From NCBI GenBank assembly GCA_020025675.1, contig JAHHRS010000015.1:1-39843 (forward strand): DNA of 39,843 nucleotides. Reading direction: 5' to 3'. Source of the DNA: Oscillospiraceae bacterium. Lineage in GTDB: Bacteria; Bacillota; Clostridia; Oscillospirales; Oscillospiraceae. The stretch's first letter is position 1; each line of letters opens with the position of its first letter. Position numbers and translations under genes: made by a program. Under the pieces are notes generated by a model. It was not told where the DNA came from. It ran no database searches and saw only the letters and a list, made by a program, of their open reading frames with translations. Shown here piece after piece: positions 33,923 to 39,843 of this stretch.

Positions 33923-34615
33923 CTAAACTTCAAAGTCCTTCTCGCCTGCGAGTCCTTCTCTGGCGAGCATGGTATTCATAACTTTAATATCTGTTTCTAT
34001 GTCAAGTGCCTGATTTGCAAAAAGTGAATCCAAACGTTTCTGAAAAGCTGATATAATCTCGTCCAGCATTTCGGTAATATTTTTCATGCTTTTGTCCAGA
34101 TTTTCACCGTTTATACCTTGGGCACTCATTCTGTCATATGCATTAAGAAGCTTTATGGTAGTGGGCAGATAATAATTCATAAACTTCTTGATCTGAGGAA
34201 TATCAGAGGGATCTTCTATGGCATCCTGAGTAATTTTGTCAGTAATACGCATTATCTCATTAATTTTTTCCTTTACCTCAGGGTTTCCGATAACTGAGTA
34301 TAGTCTGCCCATTTCAGCCAGCGCTCTTTTGCCCTCCTCCAGAATAGGGTCTATCTGGGGTCCGTAGCTCTTGGCTTCCGGTTTTACCTCTGGAACGGCC
34401 TTTTTCTCTACCGTGGGAGGGGATAGAATTACCGTTTTTTTAGTCTTTCTGTTCGATACGGCACGGACTATTAGAGCAGTTACGGTGCTGACCCCGGCAG
34501 TGGCTAAAAGCCCCCATACTCTGTACGGCGGGAATATAAACGATAAAATTACCCATGCTATTGCAAAGGAATAGAATGGCGCAACTTTAACATTCCCTTC
34601 ATTTTTTCTTGACAA
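33923..34615 (-). CDS. xpaC: XpaC-like 5-bromo-4-chloroindolyl phosphate hydrolysis family protein
   Basis: 230 residues. Two hydrophobic helices near the N-terminus (about 14-55), then a charged linker and a helical domain (PILEEGKRALAEMGRLYSVI, IPQIKKFMNYYLPTTIKLLNAYDRMSAQG, QALDIETDIKVMNTMLAREGL) that is typical of XpaC. The name reflects a plate phenotype and no enzyme activity is established. The best start is TTG at 34615, 8 nt after GGAGG (34628-34624). A TTG at 34630 overlaps that site, and an ATG at 34620 is out of frame. It heads the xpaC-telA-lemA-like operon and has its own promoter (34649-34677). Confidence 0.87.
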   Translation of the reverse strand: MSRKNEGNVKVAPFYSFAIAWVILSFIFPPYRVWGLLATAGVSTVTALIVRAVSNRKTKKTVILSPPTVEKKAVPEVKPEAKSYGPQIDPILEEGKRALAEMGRLYSVIGNPEVKEKINEIMRITDKITQDAIEDPSDIPQIKKFMNYYLPTTIKLLNAYDRMSAQGINGENLDKSMKNITEMLDEIISAFQKRLDSLFANQALDIETDIKVMNTMLAREGLAGEKDFEV

Positions 34616-34648
34616 GGCATGTTCCTCCAAATATAATTTTACATGTTT

Positions 34649-34677
34649 ATTTTATATCTAAATAATGTTGCAGTCAA
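34649..34677 (-). promoter_or_regulatory. Sigma-A promoter of the xpaC-telA-lemA-like operon
   Basis: On the minus strand TTGACT (34677-34672), 17 nt, TAAAAT (34654-34649). The ribosome site of xpaC lies about 20 nt beyond the -10. Confidence 0.65.
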
Positions 34678-34682
34678 GAGTC

Positions 34683-34712
34683 TTGCAAATCAAATATGTT
34701 TTGTAGTATAAT
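34683..34712 (+). promoter_or_regulatory. Sigma-A promoter of rpe-recR
   Basis: TTGCAA (34683-34688), 18 nt, TATAAT (34707-34712), about 40 nt before the rpe start. It diverges from the xpaC promoter, with the -35 boxes 5 nt apart. Confidence 0.6.
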
Positions 34713-34752
34713 ATTTTTTGAAATATAGTTTGTTTTAGTGAGGAGATACACC

Positions 34753-35406
34753 ATGCTCAAAATAGCACCTTCAATTCTATCAGCAGATTTTGCCTGCTTG
34801 GGCAGTGAAATTGAGGAAATTAAAAATGCCGGAGCTGATTATGTGCATTTCGATGTTATGGATGGGGCATTTGTTCCCAATATCTCCGTTGGCATTCCGG
34901 TGCTTAAATCTATACGAAAATCCACCGATATGTTTTTAGACGTACACCTTATGGTGGACAGGCCTGTGAGATACGTCCGACAGTTTTGCTCAGCCGGAGC
35001 AGATCTTGTAAATTTTCATGTGGAGGCAGACAGCGAGAAAAATATTCTGGAGGCCATATCCATTGCAAAGTCAATGGGTAAAAAGACCGGTGTTACCCTG
35101 AAACCGGGGACTTCAGCGGAGGCTGCTTTGCCGTTTCTGCCTTTTGTTGATTTATTGCTCGTTATGACTGTGGAACCCGGATTCGGAGGACAGTCTTTTA
35201 TGTATGATCAGCTTCCTAAAATCAGCGCACTCAGAAAAATGATAGATGAGATTAATCCCGCCTGCGAACTTGAGGTGGATGGCGGCGTTGATGAAAAAAC
35301 AGCACCATTTTGCAAAAAAGCCGGTGCCGATGTACTGGTGGCCGGAAGTGCTGTTTTTGGCAGATCTGACAGAGCTGCTGCTGTAAAGGCTATTAGAGAG
35401 GCCTGA
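34753..35406 (+). CDS. rpe: Ribulose-phosphate 3-epimerase
   Basis: Interconverts ribulose 5-phosphate and xylulose 5-phosphate in the pentose phosphate pathway. 217 residues of TIM-barrel type, with IAPSILSAD, HFDVMDGAFVPN (metal and catalytic Asp), DVHLMV, MTVEPGFGGQSF and EVDGGV. ATG at 34753 is 7 nt after GAGGAG; an in-frame GTG at 34738 precedes the ribosome site. In Bacillus this gene follows rsgA, which here is 14 kb away. It is followed by recR after 24 nt. Confidence 0.96.
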   Translation: MLKIAPSILSADFACLGSEIEEIKNAGADYVHFDVMDGAFVPNISVGIPVLKSIRKSTDMFLDVHLMVDRPVRYVRQFCSAGADLVNFHVEADSEKNILEAISIAKSMGKKTGVTLKPGTSAEAALPFLPFVDLLLVMTVEPGFGGQSFMYDQLPKISALRKMIDEINPACELEVDGGVDEKTAPFCKKAGADVLVAGSAVFGRSDRAAAVKAIREA

Positions 35407-35430
35407 TAATAATTATTTAGGGAGTTTTGT

Positions 35431-36030
35431 ATGTCCTTTTTTCCTGCTACACTTGAAAACCTTATTGATAAATTTGCATCCCTGCCCGGTATTGGCAGAA
35501 AAAGCGCACAGCGTCTTGCTTTTCATATTCTCTCTTTGCCTGACGGTGAAGCTCAGGCTTTTGCAGATGCTGTTACTACGGCAAAAAACAGCGTCCATTG
35601 CTGCAAAATATGTCAAAACCTTACCGAAGGAGAGATATGCTCAATTTGCAGCAGCGACAGACGCAACAGATCTACTATATGTGTTGTATCTGAACCGAGA
35701 GATGTTCTTAGCATTGAGCGGGGACATGAGTATAACGGACTCTATCATGTGCTCCACGGTGTCCTTTCACCTATGAGTCATGTGGGCCCTGATGATATAC
35801 GGATAAAAGAGCTTTTACAGCGGGTAGCCGATGATGAAGTGGAGGAGGTCATTATGGCCACAAATCCCGACACTGAGGGGGAGGCTACGGCCATGTACAT
35901 ATCGAGACTGCTTAAACCTTTCAAAATAAGAGTAACACGGCTTGCTTATGGAATTCCTGTGGGTTCCAATTTGGAATTTGCAGATGACGCTACACTGAAC
36001 AGAGCCATTGAGGGCAGAACAGAGATGTAG
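35431..36030 (+). CDS. recR: Recombination mediator RecR
   Basis: Works with RecF and RecO to load RecA on gapped DNA. 199 residues. The N-terminal helix-hairpin-helix (SLPGIGRKSAQRLAFHI), the zinc site C58-x2-C61-x8-C70-x2-C73, and the Toprim domain (ICVVSEPRDVLSIE ... ATNPDTEGEATA) are all present, and the C-terminal Walker-B-like end is intact. The dnaX/yaaK genes that usually precede recR are not here. Confidence 0.96.
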   Translation: MSFFPATLENLIDKFASLPGIGRKSAQRLAFHILSLPDGEAQAFADAVTTAKNSVHCCKICQNLTEGEICSICSSDRRNRSTICVVSEPRDVLSIERGHEYNGLYHVLHGVLSPMSHVGPDDIRIKELLQRVADDEVEEVIMATNPDTEGEATAMYISRLLKPFKIRVTRLAYGIPVGSNLEFADDATLNRAIEGRTEM

Positions 36031-36101
36031 TTATTCCATAAGGGTTTTCTTTCTTAATATAAATACGGATTAAAATTTCTCACAGCGGTTAAACTTTCCA
36101 T

Positions 36102-36205
36102 ATGCCTTTGCCCGTCAAGCAAGACGGGAAGGTATTGTGCGCTTTTGCCTCTTTAAGCGGGGCAGATTTATTATGCATAAAATAGGATTTTACCCGTTTT
36201 AGGGT
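36102..36205 (+). other. Three predicted stem-loops between recR and the RNase J gene
   Basis: The 216-bp gap 36031-36246 has no plausible gene. It contains ATGCCTTTGCCCGTC/GACGGGAAGGTAT (36102-36135, bulged), TGCCTC/GGGGCA (36146-36164) and ACCC/GGGT (36192-36205). None has a T-tract, so they look like leader structure rather than a terminator. Confidence 0.4.
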
Positions 36206-36246
36206 GTACATACAGGAATTTTATTATTTTAAAGATTGGAGTTAAG

Positions 36247-37905
36247 ATGGTATCTAAATTAAAAATTATTCCCCTTGGCGGTCTGGGGGAGATCGGTAAA
36301 AATATGACCGCTATTGAGTACGGCAGCGACATTATTATAATTGATTGCGGAATGGGCTTTCCTGATGAGGATATGTATGGCATAGACATTGTTCTGCCTG
36401 ATATAACCTACCTCAAGAATAATGCGTCCCGTATTCGCGGACTCATTCTGACACATGGACATGAGGACCATATCGGCGCTGTGCCTTACGTTTTGAGGGA
36501 GCTTGATATTCCGATTTATACCATGCCTCTCACAGCGGCGCTGGTAGAACTCAAACTTGAGGAACATGACCTTCTGTATAACACCCAGATATTCACAAAG
36601 AAGGTTGGCTCAGTATTCAGGCTGGGATGCTTCACAATTGAATTTATCCATGTTAACCACAGTATACCGGATGCTGTGGCACTGGCTATTAAGACACCTC
36701 TCGGAACAATCATTCATACCGGCGACTTTAAGATAGATGTTACACCTATATCCGGCGGAATGACTGATTTGGCACGGTTGGGACAGCTGGGTAATGAAGG
36801 TGTACTGGCACTTTTAAGTGATTCCACAAACACCGAAAAGCCCGGACACTCTGACTCGGAGCGTAAGGTAGGGGAGAGCTTTGATAAACTCTTTATGGGA
36901 TGTGATAAGCGTATTATAATTACTACCTTTGCTTCAAACGTCCACAGGCTGCAGCAGATAATAAATGTTGCGGCAAAATATAAACGTAAGGTTGGCATTA
37001 CCGGCCGCAGCATGGAAAATGTTATCCATGTTGCCATGGTTTTGGGTTATATGGATATCCCTGACAATGTGCTCATGGATATAGAAAAGATAAACAAGCT
37101 CCCTAAAAATCAGGTGGTCATAATATCTACCGGCAGTCAGGGCGAGAGCATGTCCGCTCTATACAGAATGGCATTTTCCGAGCATAAACTTATAAAAGTA
37201 GATGCGGGAGACAGAATTATTATTTCGGCATCAGCTATCCCGGGAAATGAAAATACTATCAGCCGAGTTATTGACGAGCTTTTTCATAAGGGAGCAGAGG
37301 TTATCTACGATAAGCACACTGATCTCCATGTATCAGGGCACGCCTCTCAGGAAGAACAGAAAATGATGCTTGGGCTTGTTAAACCCAAATATTTCATTCC
37401 TGTTCACGGCGAGCACAGGATGCTTGTAAAGCACGCTGAGCTTGGCAAGCTTATGGGAGTACAGCCTAAAAATGTAATTGTAGCCGAAAACGGCGATGTT
37501 ATTGAAATTACAAAGAAGAGCATAAAATGCGTTGAATCTGTACCTTCAGGCGCTGTGCTGGTGGACGGAAGCGGAGTAGGTGAGGTAGGAAGCGTGGTGC
37601 TTCGCGACAGACACAAACTGGCTGAGGATGGAATGATAGTTGTTGTTCTTCCGTATTCCTCAAACGACCATACGCTTATTGCCAACCCGGAAATAGTGAC
37701 CCGCGGCTTCATATATGTTAAGGAAGCTGAGGAGCTTATGGAAGAACTGAAAAGGGTTACTCTTGAATCAGTGGATGCATGCAGGGCTCAGCGTATTAAT
37801 GACTGGACGGGTATAAAAGCAAAAGTCAAAAACAACCTTTCAGGTTATCTTTATAAAACCACCGGCAGAAATCCCATGATACTGCCTGTTATCTGTGAGA
37901 TATGA
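36247..37905 (+). CDS. rnj: Ribonuclease J
   Basis: Metallo-beta-lactamase/beta-CASP ribonuclease with 5'-3' exo- and endonuclease activity, central to mRNA decay and rRNA maturation in Firmicutes. 552 residues. The metal motif HGHEDH (H70, H72, D74, H75), further ligands in HVNHSIPDA and HTGDFKID, the beta-CASP segment GCDKRIIITTFASNVHR and the late HVSGHAS and PVHGEHRML motifs are all present. TGGAG 5 nt upstream is the ribosome site. Whether it corresponds to J1 or J2 is not clear. The stop overlaps the next gene (ATGA). Confidence 0.95.
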   Translation: MVSKLKIIPLGGLGEIGKNMTAIEYGSDIIIIDCGMGFPDEDMYGIDIVLPDITYLKNNASRIRGLILTHGHEDHIGAVPYVLRELDIPIYTMPLTAALVELKLEEHDLLYNTQIFTKKVGSVFRLGCFTIEFIHVNHSIPDAVALAIKTPLGTIIHTGDFKIDVTPISGGMTDLARLGQLGNEGVLALLSDSTNTEKPGHSDSERKVGESFDKLFMGCDKRIIITTFASNVHRLQQIINVAAKYKRKVGITGRSMENVIHVAMVLGYMDIPDNVLMDIEKINKLPKNQVVIISTGSQGESMSALYRMAFSEHKLIKVDAGDRIIISASAIPGNENTISRVIDELFHKGAEVIYDKHTDLHVSGHASQEEQKMMLGLVKPKYFIPVHGEHRMLVKHAELGKLMGVQPKNVIVAENGDVIEITKKSIKCVESVPSGAVLVDGSGVGEVGSVVLRDRHKLAEDGMIVVVLPYSSNDHTLIANPEIVTRGFIYVKEAEELMEELKRVTLESVDACRAQRINDWTGIKAKVKNNLSGYLYKTTGRNPMILPVICEI

Positions 37906-38234
37906 ATATACAAATTTTCGGTAAGGCTAAGTGCTTTGACACTAAAAAGGCTGAGCGCTATTTTAAAGAAAGGCGCATAAAATACCAGTTTGTAGATGTT
38001 ATAAAGTTTGGCATGAGCAGGGGAGAACTCCAGTCTGTTAAGAATGCCGTGGGACTTGATAACATGGTAAATACAGAGGATGAGGATTATCCGATTTATA
38101 AATACCTTGCATCTAATGAGGATAAGCTTCAAAAGCTATATGAAGTTCCGTACCTTATAAAAACACCGATAGTAAGAAACGGCAAACAGGCAACAGTGGG
38201 CTATTGTCCGGATACTTGGAAAAACTGGGAATAA
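37902..38234 (+). CDS. ArsC/Spx-family thioredoxin-fold protein
   Basis: 110 residues of the ArsC/Spx/YffB-like fold. It begins MNIQIFGKAKCFDTKKAERYF; only C11 is visible at the redox position, without the second cysteine of Spx or the arginine pattern of true arsenate reductase. The C-terminal LIKTPIVRNGKQATVGY is the usual cis-proline strand (TPIVR). It overlaps the RNase J gene by 4 bp, so co-expression is expected. I cannot say whether it binds RNA polymerase as Spx does or is a reductase. A strong terminator follows. Confidence 0.85.
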   Translation: MNIQIFGKAKCFDTKKAERYFKERRIKYQFVDVIKFGMSRGELQSVKNAVGLDNMVNTEDEDYPIYKYLASNEDKLQKLYEVPYLIKTPIVRNGKQATVGYCPDTWKNWE

Positions 38235-38267
38235 AAAAATTGTACCCGTAAAGGGTACAATTTTTTT
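38234..38267 (+). terminator. Rho-independent terminator after the ArsC-like gene
   Basis: AAAAAAATTGTACCC pairs with GGGTACAATTTTTTT around a 5-nt loop, with a run of seven T. It ends the recR/RNase J transcript. Confidence 0.92.
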
Positions 38268-38313
38268 GCTATTAATTCAACTTACGGTTTAAAAATTCTA
38301 AACCAATGAGTTA

Positions 38314-38342
38314 TTACAATTAATTTTCCTCATTGCTATAAT
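38314..38342 (+). promoter_or_regulatory. Extended -10 promoter of the XRE regulator
   Basis: TGC-TATAAT (TATAAT at 38337-38342 with TG one base before) and a weak TTACAA 17 nt upstream. It lies 17 nt before the AAGGAGG of the gene. Confidence 0.5.
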
Positions 38343-38371
38343 AAAGACACCAACAATAAGGAGGAAAAAAC

Positions 38372-39175
38372 ATGGAAATTAAACTTGGTAAAAAAATAAG
38401 AGATTTAAGGAAAGAAAGGAATATATCTCAGGAAGTTTTGGCTGAAGCACTGGGAATAAGCTTTCAGGCTGTAAGCAAATGGGAAAATGAAAGTGCGATG
38501 CCGGATGTGACACTGATACCGGCCATAGCATCATATTTCGGAGTGTCCACCGATGAGCTTTTTGACTACAATATTATGGAGTCAGAGAAAAAAGTCATGG
38601 AAATAGTGGATGAAGCCGCAAAGTGCCGGGATGAATATCATGAAAAAGCCGAAAATATTATCAGAGCGGGGTTAAAGCAGTTTCCCGGCAATGGAATTTT
38701 GTTAAATAATCTTTTGTACACCATGCGTTCACCTGAACGGAGCGAGGAAGTAATTACTGTCTGCAAGGCACTTATAGAGAATTATGAAGGCTTTGCCGTT
38801 GATGAAGAAATAAGATGCGATGCGTTAAGAATTTTAGCGGAAACTTATGCCGAAATGGGACAGAAAAAAGCAGCAGAGGAATGTCTCAATAAGCTCCCGG
38901 AGATTTACTTCACAAAACTTGGGAAAGCAGCGGAGCTGCTTGACGGAGAGAAATCCCTGAATGCGGCGGAATCTCAACTGTGGCTAAGCTCAAGTGAAAC
39001 ACTGGAGATGCTGAAAATTATAAGCAGATTTTGGCGTGAAAAAGGTGATATGGTTAAAGCCCAAAGATACAAACGCATTGCAGAAGGAATTGTGGAAGTT
39101 TTTAAGAAAGAAGAGCAGGATTTCTACGAAAACACTTACTACGAAAATATGCGGAAAACGGTAGAAAACATATAA
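38372..39175 (+). CDS. XRE-family transcriptional regulator with helical C-terminal domain
   Basis: 267 residues. Residues about 4-62 form a Cro/CI-type helix-turn-helix (KIRDLRKERNISQEVLAEAL, GISFQAVSKWENE, SMPDVTLIPAIASYF-like, GVSTDELFDY). The remaining 200 residues are helical and repeat-like (pairs of amphipathic helices resembling TPR), probably for dimer or ligand contact. A perfect AAGGAGG lies 7-8 nt before the ATG. It stands alone between a terminator and the IS remnant, so it may be accessory DNA. Its targets are unknown. This architecture is common in Clostridia. Confidence 0.9.
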   Translation: MEIKLGKKIRDLRKERNISQEVLAEALGISFQAVSKWENESAMPDVTLIPAIASYFGVSTDELFDYNIMESEKKVMEIVDEAAKCRDEYHEKAENIIRAGLKQFPGNGILLNNLLYTMRSPERSEEVITVCKALIENYEGFAVDEEIRCDALRILAETYAEMGQKKAAEECLNKLPEIYFTKLGKAAELLDGEKSLNAAESQLWLSSSETLEMLKIISRFWREKGDMVKAQRYKRIAEGIVEVFKKEEQDFYENTYYENMRKTVENI

Positions 39176-39250
39176 AAAATTCCCACACTGCACTGGTCAA
39201 CAAAAACTGGGCGCTAAATTTTCTTTTTAGGTAATGACTTCTAAAATATT

Positions 39251-39535
39251 TTAGACGGTAGCAACACCTCCGTAGGTCTCACGGTATTGCTTAGGCGTCA
39301 GGTAGCTGAGGGAATATGCCGGATGCTGTTTCTTCAACTCGATTAGATTCTCCAGCCCGCCGATGTAAGTCATTTGATCCACACGTTTTGACGACAGTGC
39401 ATGACTGACGATCTCATTATTCCATAGATCCGTGTAGAGCGTCAGTTCGTAATAAATAACCTTGACATGGAACGCAGTCATATCACTGACAATACACTGC
39501 AGCGGACCGTCGATCTGCATACCTGCCAATGTCAT
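39251..39535 (-). pseudogene. IS3-family transposase remnant, catalytic part with internal deletion
   Basis: 94 codons, beginning MTLAGMQIDGPLQCIVSD. It contains the start of the DDE integrase core (IVSDMTAF with the first aspartate, then YYELTLYTDLWNNEIVSHAL) and the last segment AYSLSYLTPKQYRETYGG. The part between LIELKKQ and AYSL, which in related IS3 transposases holds the second D and the E of the active site (about 90-100 residues), is missing. It lies in the same frame as the upstream fragment, separated by a TAA at 39541-39539 and one more codon. It cannot encode an active enzyme. Confidence 0.75.
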
Positions 39536-39538
39536 AGC

Positions 39539-39757
39539 TTACAGATCTTGCAGATCCTGTGGTTTGGGGGTCGGAGTTTTCTTATGTCCTCTGGCTGCCG
39601 TCTTGTCAGGGATGTGATGGGTGTACCGATACAAACGCATATAGTCTCTGGCACAGCAAGTACTGATTCCAAATTGCTGCAAGGCTGTATAAATTGTGAA
39701 CTCACCGTCGTATATCCGGCGGCCTATGTCCAGTCTTTCTTCTTTTGTGTATTTCAT
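39539..39757 (-). pseudogene. IS3-family transposase remnant, N-terminal helix-turn-helix
   Basis: 72 codons from ATG at 39757, behind a strong AGGAGG. MKYTKEERLDIGRRIYDGEF and the following ALQQFGISTCCARDYMRLYR form the N-terminal helix-turn-helix of a single-frame IS3-type transposase. It stops at TAA in the same frame as the catalytic fragment. The sequence near the end (PKPQDLQDL) suggests an internal deletion joined it to the later part of the gene. Confidence 0.75.
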
Positions 39758-39795
39758 ATGTAAGCCTCCTGTTCACGATTGGTGCAGAATCTGTC

Positions 39796-39836
39796 CACGG
39801 GAAATCTTTCTGTGTCTATCATACTGCATTCCCGTG
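39796..39836. repeat. Inverted repeat at the IS end
   Basis: CACGGGAAAT (39796-39805) and ATTCCCGTG (39828-39836) are inverted copies separated by 22 nt. On the minus strand they lie at the presumed element terminus, upstream of the transposase start. Confidence 0.6.
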
Positions 39837-39843
39837 TCCAATT

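Larger units (their letters stand above)
39195..39843 (-). mobile_element. Internally deleted IS3-family insertion element (reaches window end)
   Basis: The two transposase fragments on the minus strand, 39251-39535 and 39539-39757, and their flanks look like an IS3-family element that lost most of its interior. Possible outer ends are TGGTCAACAAAAACTGGG starting near 39197 on the plus strand and TGGACACGGGAATGCAG on the minus strand at the window end, which share only TGG-x-CA. The right end may lie outside the window. Confidence 0.6.

Noticed and set aside
36171..36389. A 72-codon minus-strand frame at the start of RNase J
   Set aside because: Mostly antisense to the conserved RNase J start and without supporting signals.
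1..39843. CRISPR array, tRNA genes, prophage, toxin-antitoxin or defence island
   Set aside because: No direct-repeat array, cloverleaf, phage structural gene or recognisable defence gene was seen; apart from the IS remnant the region is core genome.

Overview
The window is a chromosomal segment from a spore-forming, Gram-positive member of the Firmicutes, most likely class Clostridia (Oscillospirales/Ruminococcaceae-like). The evidence is a class A-type RNase P RNA, a SpoVM microgene, a SipL-like DUF3794/LysM protein, CotJ spore-coat proteins, CdaA/CdaR, PrkC/PP2C, RNase J, the MEP isoprenoid genes ispD and ispF, strong AGGAGG-type ribosome binding sites and moderate G+C. It is mostly a dense core-genome housekeeping region. 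Only the last ~650 bp are clearly mobile-element DNA.

Layout. (1) 1-4664 (+): the 3' part of recD2, then comF, mreB, ispD and ispF, tightly packed and closed by a strong terminator at 4736-4769. (2) 4816-6170 (+): a DUF3343 protein overlapping a cysteine desulfurase-like enzyme. (3) 6294-8832 (+): cdaA-cdaR (c-di-AMP synthesis and its regulator) and an RseC-like membrane protein. (4) 8829-20423 (+): a long conserved Firmicutes run, yicC-remA-gmk-rpoZ-priA-def-fmt-rsmB-rlmN-PP2C-prkC-rsgA. Many of these genes overlap by 1-8 bp. (5) 20488-22283 (+): a small sporulation-flavoured cluster with a 50-residue membrane protein, a 22-codon spoVM and a SipL-like protein. (6) 22401-25062 (+): yebC, then a Na/Pi cotransporter behind a long structured leader. 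(7) 25129-25470 (-): rnpB, divergent from murD, a methionine gamma-lyase-like gene and ligA (+). (8) 30314-34615 (-): a leftward block with a cotJA-cotJB fusion plus cotJC, ybaK, and an xpaC-telA-lemA-like operon. (9) 34753-38234 (+): rpe, recR, RNase J and an ArsC/Spx-like gene. (10) 38372-39175 (+): an XRE-type regulator. (11) ~39195-39843 (-): an internally deleted IS3-family element that reaches the window end.

How it works together. Segment 4 links nucleotide supply (gmk), transcription (rpoZ), replication restart (priA), translation initiation (def, fmt), rRNA/tRNA modification (rsmB, rlmN), ribosome assembly (rsgA) and cell-envelope signalling (PP2C/PrkC). The order follows the Bacillus subtilis remA-to-spoVM locus, but coaBC is absent between rpoZ and priA, rpe lies about 14 kb further on, and no thiN is seen. 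SpoVM still sits just after rsgA. Here it is followed by a SipL-like protein, whose C. difficile relative belongs to the same spore-coat basement machinery.

The most noteworthy items are the spoVM microgene with its spore-morphogenesis neighbours, the fused CotJA-CotJB protein behind a late-sporulation-type promoter, the XpaC-TelA-LemA trio, an unassigned structured leader before the Na/Pi transporter, and a long inverted repeat plus overlapping decoy start codon before priA. I found no CRISPR array, tRNA gene, prophage or clearly novel defence system.
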